Program-made: the position numbers and the translations under genes
Assembly (NCBI GenBank): GCA_900313615.1
Contig: OMRP01000012.1
Location: 1 to 56,417 of the forward strand
Length of the DNA: 56,417 nt
Direction of reading: 5' to 3'
Source: an uncultured Prevotellaceae bacterium
Lineage (GTDB): Bacteria > Bacteroidota > Bacteroidia > Bacteroidales > Bacteroidaceae
Part shown: piece by piece, positions 1-7,195 of the stretch
How the letters are laid out: each line of letters opens with the position of its first letter
Numbering within the stretch: position 1 is the first letter of the stretch
Notes under the pieces: model-generated
Seen by the model: the letters and a program-made list of their open reading frames with translations, nothing else
What the model was told of the DNA's origin: nothing
Database searches by the model: none

Positions 1-107
1 GGAGGATTGCCTATGACAATATCAAAGCCCTCTTTTGAGGGTCGTTTATGGCTTACGCTATAATCAATGGTAAATGCCATATTCTTCCCATCCTTCTTGT
101 TGACAAT
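1..107 (-). pseudogene. 5'-truncated N6-adenine DNA methyltransferase, reading off the left edge
   Basis: The minus strand has an open frame from about 107 to the window edge, with a possible ATG at 80. It ends in FDIVIGNPP, the NPPY-type motif IV of amino-methyltransferases found in type I, type IIG and BREX PglX-like enzymes. In those families the AdoMet-binding motif I lies 100 or more residues before NPPY. Here only about 35 codons precede it, and an in-frame TAA lies at 108-110, so the N-terminal half is missing. The space it should occupy holds the serine recombinase gene, whose 3' end overlaps this frame. It could be a silent methyltransferase cassette moved by inversion, or an ordinary truncated remnant. 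The rest of the gene is outside the window. Confidence 0.6.
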
Positions 108-717
108 TTATTGGCAAGTGAAGTCCAGTGTAAACAAGATAACGATAGAAAGTAGTCTTTGACACTTTCAATCTCTTGGCTATAATGGTTTTCTCCGTAC
201 CCTTTGCCAATTCTTTAACAATATAGTCGTGCCTATTGGCACATTTAGGGTTAAGCCTACAACGGAAGCCACGTGGATGACCAAGTTTTGCTCCTTCAGA
301 TTTCTTTCTCGCCAGTGCCTCTTTTGTGCGCTGGCTGATAAGATTGCGTTCTATCTCAGCAGACAGCCCGAAAGCAAAAGCAAGGACTTTGCTTTGAATG
401 TCATCGCCAAGGCGATAGTTATCCTTGATAGTCCATACACGACACTCCTTGGTCATGCAGATATTCAATATCTCCATGATCATAAAGAGATTCCTGCCAA
501 GACGTGACAGTTCACTACAGATAATGATGTCGTCTTTGTGTACCTTGCGGAGCAAGCGACCAAGCTGCCGTTTAGTATAGTTTTTTGTTCCGCTAATAGT
601 TTCTTCTATCCAGTCGTTAATTACTATGTTCTGCTTCTCACAGAACTTGTTAATCTCAAAGCGTTGGTTCTCAACCGTCTGCTTGTCACTACTTACTCTA
701 ATGTAACCGTAAACCAT
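64..717 (-). CDS. Serine site-specific recombinase (Hin/Mpi-type DNA invertase or resolvase)
   Basis: A 217-residue small serine recombinase. The N-terminal resolvase domain begins YIRVSSDKQ, with the predicted nucleophile Ser9. Further family motifs are ELSRLGRN near residue 70 and the helix E/F region AEIERNLISQRTKEAL near 120-135. The C-terminal part (about 170-205) has a helix-turn-helix (AKRLKVSKTTFYRYL). It would cut and rejoin DNA at dyad sites for inversion or resolution. In Bacteroides, Mpi-type relatives invert promoters, and others act on surface or restriction genes. The last codons overlap the truncated methyltransferase frame at 1-107. No Bacteroidetes-type promoter is obvious upstream. 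The target is unknown; the inverted repeats at 777-811 and 863-883 are nearby but unproven as sites. Confidence 0.85.
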   Translation of the reverse strand: MVYGYIRVSSDKQTVENQRFEINKFCEKQNIVINDWIEETISGTKNYTKRQLGRLLRKVHKDDIIICSELSRLGRNLFMIMEILNICMTKECRVWTIKDNYRLGDDIQSKVLAFAFGLSAEIERNLISQRTKEALARKKSEGAKLGHPRGFRCRLNPKCANRHDYIVKELAKGTEKTIIAKRLKVSKTTFYRYLVYTGLHLPINCQQEGWEEYGIYH

Positions 718-776
718 ATATATATAATTTTAGTTATTGATGGCTCCTATTAATATATAATGGTAAGAAGAGCGCT

Positions 777-811
777 ATAAGGATTGGAAACAAACTATTT
801 CTAATCCTTAT
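777..811. repeat. 14-bp inverted repeat upstream of the recombinase
   Basis: Arms ATAAGGATTGGAAA (777-790) and TTTCTAATCCTTAT (798-811) pair with one G-T wobble around a 7-base loop. It lies between the recombinase start and the pseudogene. It could be a hairpin terminator or a recombination dyad; the sequence alone does not decide. Confidence 0.5.
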
Positions 812-862
812 TTACAAGCAACTATCGATGCAGTCCCCTTATTTTTTGAAGTTTCATCATGT

Positions 863-883
863 GCCGTGCCATCTTGGCACGGC
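863..883. repeat. 9-bp perfect inverted repeat
   Basis: GCCGTGCCA (863-871) and TGGCACGGC (875-883) form a GC-rich hairpin with a 3-base loop in an AT-rich spacer, about 20 bases before the pseudogene ATG. It may be a terminator stem or an element end. No T-run follows. Confidence 0.4.
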
Positions 884-900
884 GAACTGCTCCAAGTATA

Positions 901-1281
901 ATGAAATCAATAAAGGGTGTTATCCAGAATGATACTCAAGGTGGTACTTAAGGTGACACTCAAGATGACACTCAAGATGGCACTCAAGGTGGCACTCAAG
1001 GATTTACTAAAGATGTTACTCAAGGTGTTACTCAAGGTGTCCCTCAAGATGTCCCTCAAAATGTCTCTCAAGGTGTCCCTCAAGGTGTCCCTCAAGATAA
1101 AGAACTTGATGATTGGATAGAGAAACAAATCCGAAACAATCCTCAAATCTCGACAGAAGATTTGGCTAAATTGAGTAATCGAAGTTCAAAAACCATAAAA
1201 CGCCACCTTGCCAAAATGCCACATATTCGTTATGTGGGTAGTGGCTTTAGTGGTCATTGGGAGGTACTTGACAAAGAATAA
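901..1281 (+). pseudogene. Remnant of a winged-helix (AlbA_2-type ATP-binding) protein with TQG/PQG repeats
   Basis: The frame runs from ATG at 901 to TAA at 1279-1281 with one internal TAA at 949-951, so it is broken. The stop sits where every other repeat unit has CAA (Gln), so one C-to-T change explains it. After 14 four-codon units of the type G-V-T/P-Q (931-1098) comes a compact helix-turn-helix region containing IRNNPQIST, LAKLSNRSSKTIKRHL and VGSGFSGHWEV. This arrangement is common at the C-terminus of Bacteroidetes AlbA_2 (PF04326)-type proteins. The N-terminal AlbA_2 and ATPase parts are absent. Restart within the repeat is unlikely because no in-frame ATG occurs there. A shared hairpin at 1282-1310 closes the unit. 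Confidence 0.6.
931..1098 (+). repeat. 12-bp tandem repeat, 14 units
   Basis: Fourteen in-frame copies of a degenerate GGTGTCACTCAA-like unit encode (G/D)-(V/T/G)-(T/P/S)-Q. The early copies use ACT and the late copies CCT, so the array seems to have grown in blocks. Unit 2 carries the nonsense codon. It also gives spurious long open frames on the other strand (907-1146). Confidence 0.85.
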
Positions 1282-1310
1282 AGCCACCGTCGCGAAATGC
1301 GACAGTGGCT
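1282..1310. terminator. Hairpin after the pseudogene
   Basis: AGCCACCGTCGC (1282-1293) pairs with GCGACAGTGGCT (1299-1310) with one mismatch and a 5-base loop. It starts one base after the pseudogene stop codon. No strong T-run follows, so termination may be weak. Confidence 0.6.
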
Positions 1311-1348
1311 TCAACGATTTGACATGGTTAAGAGCATCGGTTAAATAT

Positions 1349-1383
1349 AATCAGCGCACGGGCCTGTTGGCTGTGCGCTGATT
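1349..1383 (-). terminator. Hairpin downstream of dnaK
   Basis: AATCAGCGCAC (1349-1359) pairs perfectly with GTGCGCTGATT (1373-1383) around a 13-base loop, 25 bases past the dnaK stop. The sequence beyond is A/T-rich without a clean U-run. Confidence 0.65.
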
Positions 1384-1408
1384 ACTATTGATGCTGAAAC
1401 CTTCAAAC

Positions 1409-3325
1409 TTATTTCACCTCCTCGAAGTCAGCATCCTGGATGTTGTCGTTGGGGTCGCTGCCTTGGGTCTGCTGACCACCGGCTTGCTGGTCTCCGAAAC
1501 CGGCACCACCGGGTTGGGCACCACCTGCTTGTTGATACATCTTGGCACTGGCGGCCTGCATCACCTGGTTGAGGTTGTTGATGGCGTTGTCGATGGCAGT
1601 GATGTCGCCAGACTTGTGGGCATCCTTCAACTGTTGTACGGCGGCTTCCACATTGGCCTTGTCGGCACCCAGTTTGTCACCGTTCTCATTGAGGAAGGTC
1701 TCGGTCTGGAAAATCATCGAGTCGGCTTGGTTCATCTTGTCGATGCGCTCACGCTCTTTCTTGTCGTTCTCGGCGTTCTTCTCGGCCTCAGCCTTCATGC
1801 GCTCAATCTCTTCCTTGCTCAGACCAGAGGAAGCCTCGATACGGATAGCCTGCTCCTTACCTGTGGCCTTATCCTTGGCAGACACCTTCAGGATACCATT
1901 GGCGTCGATGTCGAAGGTAACCTCTATCTGAGGAACACCACGACGGGCAGGGGCGATGCCAGTGAGGTTGAACTGGCCGATGCTCTTGTTCTGGGCAGCC
2001 ATCGGGCGCTCACCTTGCAGCACGTGGATGGTCACCTCGGTCTGGTTGTCGGCAGCTGTTGAGAAGGTCTCACTCTTCTTGCAAGGAATGGTCGTGTTGG
2101 CTTCGATCAGTTTGGTCATCACACCACCGAGGGTCTCGATACCGAGGGTCAGCGGGGTAACGTCAAGCAGTACGATATCGCCTACGCCACCTTCCTTGTT
2201 CAGGATGGCACCTTGGATACAAGCACCTACGGCCACCACCTCGTCGGGGTTCACGCCCTTTGAAGGCTCTTTGCCGAAATAGTTCTTCACCAAAGCTTGC
2301 ACTGCGGGGATACGGCTGGAACCGCCCACGAGGATAACCTCGTCAATGTCGCTGGTCGACAGTTTGGCGTCACGAATGGCGTTCTGGCAAGGAGCTAGAC
2401 AGGCCTGGATGAGGTCGTGAGCCAGTTGCTCAAACTTAGCACGGGTAAGGGTCTTCACCAAGTGCTTGGGAACACCGCCCACGGGCATGATATAAGGAAG
2501 GTTGATTTCCGTGGAGGTGCTGCTCGACAACTCAATCTTCGCTTTCTCAGCGGCTTCCTTCAGACGTTGCATAGCCATCGGGTCTTGCTTGAGGTCGGCA
2601 CCTTCGTCGTTCTTGAACTCTTGGACAAGCCAATCGATAATCACCTGGTCGAAGTCATCACCGCCAAGGTGGGTATCACCATTGGTGGAGAGCACTTCGA
2701 ATACGCCGCCACCAAACTCAAGGATGGAGATATCAAATGTACCACCACCGAGGTCGAACACGGCAATCTTCATGTCTTTGTTGGCCTTGTCAACACCATA
2801 GGCCAGAGCGGCTGCTGTCGGCTCGTTCACGATACGCTTCACGTCAAGACCGGCAATCTGACCGGCTTCTTTCGTAGCCTGACGCTGTGAGTCGGAGAAG
2901 TAAGCAGGCACGGTAATCACGGCCTCGGTCACTTCCTCGCCCAGATAGTCCTCGGCGGTCTTCTTCATCTTCTGCAGTACCATAGCGGAGATTTCCTGCG
3001 GGGTGTACTTGCGGCCTTCGATGTCAACGCGCGGATAACCACCTTCATTGACCACATTGAAAGGAACACGTGTCACCTCTTTGCTGCACTGCTCATAGGT
3101 CTCGCCCATGAAACGCTTGATACTGTATACGGTATTCTTCGGATTGGTGATAGCCTGACGCTTGGCTGGGTCACCCACCTTACGTTCGCCGTCTTTTACG
3201 AATCCCACCACCGACGGGGTGGTGCGCTTGCCTTCACTGTTGGCAATGACTACCGGCTCGTTGCCCTCGAATACGGCAACACAGGAGTTGGTAGTACCTA
3301 AGTCAATTCCAATAATTTTTCCCAT
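1409..3325 (-). CDS. dnaK: Molecular chaperone DnaK (Hsp70)
   Basis: A full-length Hsp70 of 638 residues. The nucleotide-binding domain (about 1-385) starts [15 protein letters not shown] and contains [13 protein letters not shown] (about 190) and [11 protein letters not shown]. The substrate-binding domain and helical lid follow, with a Gly/Gln-rich linker and the terminal DADFEEVK. It is a cytoplasmic ATP-dependent chaperone that works with DnaJ and GrpE, neither of which is in this window. The start is fixed by the conserved MGKIIG. The 200-base upstream region holds a hairpin at 3373-3409; no clear -7 box or CIRCE-type element was found. It appears monocistronic, flanked by terminators at 1349-1383 and, for the upstream recA, at 3470-3511. 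Confidence 0.98.
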   Translation of the reverse strand: MGKIIGIDLGTTNSCVAVFEGNEPVVIANSEGKRTTPSVVGFVKDGERKVGDPAKRQAITNPKNTVYSIKRFMGETYEQCSKEVTRVPFNVVNEGGYPRVDIEGRKYTPQEISAMVLQKMKKTAEDYLGEEVTEAVITVPAYFSDSQRQATKEAGQIAGLDVKRIVNEPTAAALAYGVDKANKDMKIAVFDLGGGTFDISILEFGGGVFEVLSTNGDTHLGGDDFDQVIIDWLVQEFKNDEGADLKQDPMAMQRLKEAAEKAKIELSSSTSTEINLPYIMPVGGVPKHLVKTLTRAKFEQLAHDLIQACLAPCQNAIRDAKLSTSDIDEVILVGGSSRIPAVQALVKNYFGKEPSKGVNPDEVVAVGACIQGAILNKEGGVGDIVLLDVTPLTLGIETLGGVMTKLIEANTTIPCKKSETFSTAADNQTEVTIHVLQGERPMAAQNKSIGQFNLTGIAPARRGVPQIEVTFDIDANGILKVSAKDKATGKEQAIRIEASSGLSKEEIERMKAEAEKNAENDKKERERIDKMNQADSMIFQTETFLNENGDKLGADKANVEAAVQQLKDAHKSGDITAIDNAINNLNQVMQAASAKMYQQAGGAQPGGAGFGDQQAGGQQTQGSDPNDNIQDADFEEVK

Positions 3326-3372
3326 AGTTGTATTGTTTTTATTTGTTTATATTGTTTCTTAAAGGGTAAGGA

Positions 3373-3409
3373 GTGAAAGGTGAGGGGCTAGAGATATCCC
3401 CGCTTTCAC
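3373..3409. other. Imperfect hairpin in the dnaK upstream region
   Basis: GTGAAAG (3373-3379) pairs with CTTTCAC (3403-3409), and GGGG (3384-3387) with CCCC (3398-3401). The G/A-rich left side resembles the AAGGAG/GGGGC heptamer family seen elsewhere (for example 4569-4610), so this is probably a decayed copy. It would lie in the dnaK leader. Confidence 0.4.
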
Positions 3410-3469
3410 TACCATGGATGACAAGCATCCGCATTATTAACAGCAAACCGCGTGCCAAACAGTGTGACA

Positions 3470-3511
3470 AAATAAAAAATCTGCCAAACCGCGTGACAGT
3501 TTGGCAGATTT
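3470..3511 (-). terminator. Rho-independent terminator of recA
   Basis: AAATCTGCCAAAC (3477-3489) pairs perfectly with GTTTGGCAGATTT (3499-3511). Read on the minus strand the stem is followed by TTTTTTATTTT. It sits 18 bases after the recA stop. Confidence 0.9.
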
Positions 3512-3528
3512 CTCTCATATCTTATTAC

Positions 3529-4554
3529 TTACTTCTCACCACTTTGGATGGCTTCCATAATCTTGGCTTCCAGTTCCTCGCACAACTCGGGGTTGTCCTT
3601 GAGCAGGCTCTTTGTGGCATCACGTCCTTGGGCCAGTTTCGACTCGCCGTAGGAGAACCAACTGCCGCTCTTCTTGATGATGCCGTATTCCACGCCTAGG
3701 TCGACAATCTCACCTATCTTTGAGATGCCTTCGCCGAAGGTTATCTCGAATTCCGCCTTGCGGAAAGGAGGAGCCACCTTGTTCTTCACCACTTTCACAC
3801 GTACCTGGTTGCCGATAGCTTGGTCGCCATCTTTCAAGGTGGTGACACGGCGGATGTCGAGGCGTACGCTGGAATAGAACTTCAGGGCGTTACCACCGGT
3901 GGTCGTCTCGGGGTTGCCGAACATCACACCGATTTTCTCGCGCAGCTGGTTGATGAAGATGCAGCAGGTGTTCGTCTTGCTCACCGTGGCGGTGAGTTTG
4001 CGCAGTGCCTGACTCATCAGACGGGCCTGCAGGCCCACTTTGTTCTCACCCATGTCGCCTTCTATCTCCTGCTTGGGGGTGAGGGCTGCCACGGAGTCGA
4101 TGACGATGATGTCGATGGCCGACGAGCGGATGAGTTGGTCGGCAATCTCCAAGGCCTGCTCACCATTGTCGGGCTGCGAAATCCACAAGTTATCGACATC
4201 GACACCTAGGTTGGCGGCGTAGAACCGGTCGAAAGCATGCTCGGCGTCGATAAAGGCCGCTATGCCACCTGCTTTCTGTGCCTCGGCGATAGCATGGATG
4301 GCCAGCGTGGTCTTACCCGACGATTCCGGACCATAGATCTCGATGATACGTCCGCGGGGGTAGCCGCCCACGCCAAGAGCAGCATTCAGACTGATGCTAC
4401 CCGTGGAGATGACCTCCACGTTTTCGATCTTCTCGTCGCCCAGTTTCATGATGGAACCTTTGCCAAAGTCTTTCTCTATTTTCGACATGGCGGCTTGCAG
4501 TGCTTTCAGTTTGCCGTCCTGCATGTTTGTCATTTCTTCTTCTTTCTTTGCCAT
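3529..4554 (-). CDS. recA: Recombinase RecA
   Basis: RecA of 341 residues, the central strand-exchange ATPase of homologous recombination and the SOS co-protease. Visible motifs are Walker [10 protein letters not shown], the catalytic region [11 protein letters not shown], Walker [11 protein letters not shown], and loop L2 with [17 protein letters not shown] chose [12 protein letters not shown] (ATG at 4552-4554). A longer frame to 4584 exists only because the upstream G/A-rich heptamer repeat happens to be open and would add [10 protein letters not shown], which is not RecA-like. The repeat-bounded four-helix-bundle cassette (4569-5105) ends about 14 bases before this start, so the recA promoter must lie in or beyond the cassette. 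No SOS box or TAnnTTTG box is obvious. Confidence 0.97.
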   Translation of the reverse strand: MAKKEEEMTNMQDGKLKALQAAMSKIEKDFGKGSIMKLGDEKIENVEVISTGSISLNAALGVGGYPRGRIIEIYGPESSGKTTLAIHAIAEAQKAGGIAAFIDAEHAFDRFYAANLGVDVDNLWISQPDNGEQALEIADQLIRSSAIDIIVIDSVAALTPKQEIEGDMGENKVGLQARLMSQALRKLTATVSKTNTCCIFINQLREKIGVMFGNPETTTGGNALKFYSSVRLDIRRVTTLKDGDQAIGNQVRVKVVKNKVAPPFRKAEFEITFGEGISKIGEIVDLGVEYGIIKKSGSWFSYGESKLAQGRDATKSLLKDNPELCEELEAKIMEAIQSGEK

Positions 4555-4568
4555 TGTTGTTTTTTTTA

Positions 4569-5105
4569 GGGGGGCAAGGGGCATGGGGCAAGGAGCAAGA
4601 GATTACCTTACCTCGGCTACCCTTAGCCAAGTTAATGTTATAATTGTGTTTTGTTCATTTTTTCTTCTAAAGACTTCCTCAGACCTGAAAGCAAACGGGA
4701 GATGGAAACCATCGTCTCTTCGTTCTTTTTCAGCTCTTCATCAGATATGTATGAGAGAAGATTTGCTATTTCCAATTGACACATTGTCTCTGTGATGGAG
4801 CCATTGGCAATCTCCAGAAAGTGAATTCTTTCTTTAATGGAGAATCTGCCCATGCCTTCAGCTATGTTGGATGGAATGGATACGGCTGCTCTCCTTATCT
4901 GATTTGTTAATCCGTAAATCTCGTTTGAAGGAAAAGTTGCTGTCAGGGCATAAATGTTTTTAACTTGAAGCAATGCCTGTTGATATACCTTCAGTTTTCT
5001 ATAGAAAAAATCATCCATACGACCAATATGAATTGTTTTGCTTTTTGTGCAATTTTTGTGGCTTGTCAGGTATTCTCTTGCTCCTTGCTCCTTGCCCCTT
5101 GCTCC
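4569..5105. mobile_element. Inverted-repeat-bounded cassette carrying a 23S-IVP-like gene
   Basis: Inverted arms frame the four-helix-bundle gene. The inner end of the left arm, GCAAGAGATTACCTTAC (4595-4611), matches the reverse complement of 5065-5081 at 15 of 17 bases. Outside this, both arms continue as heptamers (GGAGCAA, GGGGCAA). The left arm has fewer units (4569-4594) and the right arm more (5082-5105). The cassette starts 4 bases after the stop of the upstream dehydrogenase and ends about 14 bases before recA. The same arms occur nearly empty at 14811-14885 and 19873-19920. The layout (inverted arms plus S23-type ORF) parallels 23S rRNA intervening sequences. Mobility is inferred, not shown. 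Confidence 0.55.
4638..5018 (-). CDS. Four-helix bundle protein (23S rRNA intervening-sequence protein family)
   Basis: A 126-residue helical protein of the S23/IVP family (PF05635, TIGR02436). The diagnostic stretch is LTNQIRRAAVSIPSNIAEG near residues 40-58, followed by the third helix with FLEIANGS and ETMCQLEIA. Family members were first found in insertions within 23S rRNA genes and are also common as lone genes in Bacteroidetes. Avd of diversity-generating retroelements is a distant relative. The molecular role is unknown, with RNA or nucleic-acid binding often suggested. Here it is an orphan between carboxynorspermidine dehydrogenase and recA, on the same strand, enclosed by inverted heptamer-repeat arms. 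There is no reverse transcriptase nearby. Confidence 0.9.
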   Translation of the reverse strand: MDDFFYRKLKVYQQALLQVKNIYALTATFPSNEIYGLTNQIRRAAVSIPSNIAEGMGRFSIKERIHFLEIANGSITETMCQLEIANLLSYISDEELKKNEETMVSISRLLSGLRKSLEEKMNKTQL

Positions 5106-5108
5106 TTA

Positions 5109-6344
5109 TTATAATTCCAAATCAACATCGAATAGTTCTTCCCACGGCAGGCCTTGTTTGTTCAGCTGTTCCATGAATGGGTCGGGATCGAACTCTTCCA
5201 CGTTCCACACGCCGGGTTTGCGCCAGAGACCCTTGCAGAACATCATCGCACCAATCATGGCGGGTACGCCTGTGGTGTAGCTCACGCCCTGCATGCCCGT
5301 CTCTTCGTAGGCGGCGCGGTGTGAACAGTTGTTGTATACGTAGTAGGTACGCTCCTTGCCGTCTTTCAGGCCACGGATACGGCATCCGATGGAGGTTTGG
5401 CCCTCGTAGTTCTCGCCCAGGTCCTGCGGGTTGGGCAACACGGCCTTGAGGAACTGCAGGGGCACAATTTTCACTTTCGCCGTTCCTGTGCCGTCGGCTA
5501 AGGGCGCCTCGTAGGTAATCTCGTCGATGCGGCTCATGCCGATGTTCTGAATCACCTCCAGATGTTTCAGGTACTGCTGGCCGAACGTCATCCAGAAACG
5601 TGCACGTTTGATGGTGGGGTAGTTGATGACCAACGATTCTATCTCTTCGTGGTGCAGCAGGTAACTGTCGCGAGGGCCGATGCGCGGATAGGTCAGGTCT
5701 TTGTGTATCTCCAGCGGCTCGGTCTCCACCCATTTGCCGTCTTCCCAGTAGAGGCCTTTCTGGGTGATTTCGCGGATGTTGATTTCGGGGTTGAAGTTCG
5801 TGGCGAATGCCTTGTGGTGGTCACCTGCATTGCAGTCGACGATGTCGAGGTATTGTATCTCGTCGAAATGGTGCTTGGCGGCATAGGCGGTAAAGATGCT
5901 CGTCACGCCCGGGTCGAAGCCGCAGCCGAGGATGGCGCAAAGGCCCGCCTCGCGAAAACGGTCGCGGTAAGCCCACTGCCAAGAGTATTCAAAGTGTGCC
6001 TCGTCCTTCGGCTCGTAGTTGGCGGTGTCGAGGTAGTTGCAGCCACATGCCAAACAGGCCTCCATGATGGTGAGGTCTTGGTAGGGTAGGGCCAGGTTGA
6101 CCACCAAGTCGGGCTTGAAATCGTTGAAGAGGACTTTCAACTGTTCCACATCGTCGGCATCCACTTGTGCCGTTTTGATGGGCATGTCATAGCCCTTGGC
6201 ATGGATGGCGTCCACCAGTGCGTCGCATTTCGTCTTGCGGCGGCTGGCGATCATGAACTCGGTGAACACGTCGGCATTCTGTGCAATCTTGAAGGCGGCT
6301 ACCGTGGCCACGCCTCCCGCACCAATCATCAGTATTTTTCCCAT
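5109..6344 (-). CDS. Carboxynorspermidine dehydrogenase (saccharopine dehydrogenase family)
   Basis: A 411-residue oxidoreductase with an N-terminal Rossmann motif GKILMIGAGGVATVAA. It contains CGCNYLDTANYE, ILGCGFDPGVTSIFTAYA and, near the C-terminus, TTGVPAMIGAMM. These match the bacterial carboxy(nor)spermidine synthase branch of the Lys1/saccharopine dehydrogenase fold rather than lysine enzymes. The expected reaction joins putrescine (or diaminopropane) and aspartate semialdehyde with NADPH to carboxyspermidine, the alternative spermidine route typical of Bacteroidetes. The decarboxylase partner is not in this window. A -7 box TATTTTTG (minus strand, 6401-6408) lies 57 bases upstream. 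The stop codon is followed after only 4 bases by the repeat arm of the four-helix cassette. Confidence 0.88.
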   Translation of the reverse strand: MGKILMIGAGGVATVAAFKIAQNADVFTEFMIASRRKTKCDALVDAIHAKGYDMPIKTAQVDADDVEQLKVLFNDFKPDLVVNLALPYQDLTIMEACLACGCNYLDTANYEPKDEAHFEYSWQWAYRDRFREAGLCAILGCGFDPGVTSIFTAYAAKHHFDEIQYLDIVDCNAGDHHKAFATNFNPEINIREITQKGLYWEDGKWVETEPLEIHKDLTYPRIGPRDSYLLHHEEIESLVINYPTIKRARFWMTFGQQYLKHLEVIQNIGMSRIDEITYEAPLADGTGTAKVKIVPLQFLKAVLPNPQDLGENYEGQTSIGCRIRGLKDGKERTYYVYNNCSHRAAYEETGMQGVSYTTGVPAMIGAMMFCKGLWRKPGVWNVEEFDPDPFMEQLNKQGLPWEELFDVDLEL

Positions 6345-6400
6345 TTTATGTGTTTTTATGAATTAGTAATCATGAATGAAGGCATTAGCCTATCGAAATG

Positions 6401-6408
6401 CAAAAATA
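6401..6408 (-). promoter_or_regulatory. -7 promoter element of the carboxynorspermidine dehydrogenase gene
   Basis: CAAAAATA on the plus strand is TATTTTTG on the minus strand, followed by GCA, matching the TAnnTTTG box of Bacteroidetes sigma-ABfr promoters. No good TTTG is seen about 20 bases upstream, where the DNA is a long A/T run. Confidence 0.55.
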
Positions 6409-6476
6409 GCGAAAATATGATAAGATGTAAAAATAATAAAATTAAAAAAATAAAAAACAACAAATTGGAACTCGAG

Positions 6477-6512
6477 AAGTTGAATTGTGAATTATGAATT
6501 GTGAATTGTCAC
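6477..6512. repeat. Heptamer array (GAATTGT) abutting a stop codon
   Basis: Units GAATTGT, GAATTAT, GAATTGT, GAATTGT follow one another with a 7-base period. The array ends directly at the stop codon (6513-6515) of the next minus-strand gene. It has the period and placement of the other arrays in this window but a different sequence. Confidence 0.75.
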
Positions 6513-7103
6513 TCAAAACTCGTCACCTCGAATGCCGAGGGCACTCATCAGCGAGTAGCCCAATATCTCTTGGCGGAAATTACCACCAGGCATGGGCTGC
6601 ATGGCGAACAGGGTGATACGCTTCTCGTCGTCCACATCGCGCAGAAGATGGCGGAGGTCGTCCCACTCCTTGTCCTCGTCAGCCGCCACCATCACCCGTT
6701 TCACCTCTTTTTGCTGACAAATGAAGGACACAGTGTCGATTAGCAGTCGCTCGCCGCCCACGCCCGTTTCTATGGGGATGGCCGAGAGCGTGAACTCGCC
6801 CAGATTGTCACGAAAAGCCTGGCCGTTTATTTCTTCGGAAAGATGGCTTGGGGTGAAATTGTCGAACGCTGTCTTCTCCTTGCTGTGGATAAAGATGACG
6901 TTTGTGTGATGGTCACCTTCGCGTATGCCGCCATCAAGGGCAATGCAGTCTATCCACCGCGCCAAGTCGGCTTTGGGGATACGGCGGTTCAGCATACGTT
7001 CGAAATTCACAGTCAGGTCAAAGGCCACGCGGTCGAGATGGTCAGCATCGGCAATGATGATATTCTCTGCCCAAAGGGATTGGTTGTTGTCTTGTCCGTT
7101 CAT
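6513..7103 (-). CDS. Conserved Bacteroidetes protein of unknown function (resembles DUF6621)
   Basis: A 196-residue soluble protein without signal peptide or membrane segment. Recognisable stretches are ENIIIADADHLDRVAFDLTVNFERMLNRRIP at the start, ARWIDCIALDGGIR in the middle and GYSLMSALGIRGDEF at the end. I believe this is the family annotated as DUF6621 in Bacteroidales, but I recall this from memory. No catalytic motif is evident. Alternating acidic positions such as DADH, DEDKEW and DDEKR could bind metal, but this is speculation. It is transcribed divergently from nhaD with 92 bases between starts, and its stop codon touches a heptamer array. Confidence 0.7.
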   Translation of the reverse strand: MNGQDNNQSLWAENIIIADADHLDRVAFDLTVNFERMLNRRIPKADLARWIDCIALDGGIREGDHHTNVIFIHSKEKTAFDNFTPSHLSEEINGQAFRDNLGEFTLSAIPIETGVGGERLLIDTVSFICQQKEVKRVMVAADEDKEWDDLRHLLRDVDDEKRITLFAMQPMPGGNFRQEILGYSLMSALGIRGDEF

Positions 7104-7125
7104 GACTACAAAAGTACGATTTTTT

Positions 7126-7156
7126 TTTGATTTCTTCTTATTCTTTTGTATTTTTG
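7126..7156 (+). promoter_or_regulatory. Promoter of nhaD
   Basis: TTTG at 7126-7129, a 19-base spacer, and TATTTTTG at 7149-7156 fit the Bacteroidetes -33/-7 consensus. The start codon follows 39 bases later. Confidence 0.8.
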
Positions 7157-7195
7157 CACATATAAATCAAAACCAGATAATCTTATACAATTACA

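Noticed and set aside
777-811. Recombination (inversion) site of the serine recombinase
   Set aside because: Only one copy is seen in the window and no inverted partner was found; kept only as an inverted repeat.
907-1146. Minus-strand 79-codon frame with LRDTLRDTLRD repeats
   Set aside because: It is the antisense shadow of the 12-bp repeat in the plus-strand pseudogene.
1388-2062. 224-codon plus-strand frame opposite dnaK
   Set aside because: Antisense frame of the well-known 'dnaK antisense ORF' type; Leu/Gly-rich without start or promoter signals.
4555-4584. Longer RecA start adding [10 protein letters not shown]
   Set aside because: The extension is coded by the heptamer repeat and does not resemble RecA N-termini.
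4638-5018. Diversity-generating retroelement, because the four-helix bundle family includes Avd
   Set aside because: No reverse transcriptase, template repeat or variable repeat pair is present within the window; the gene fits the general S23/IVP family.
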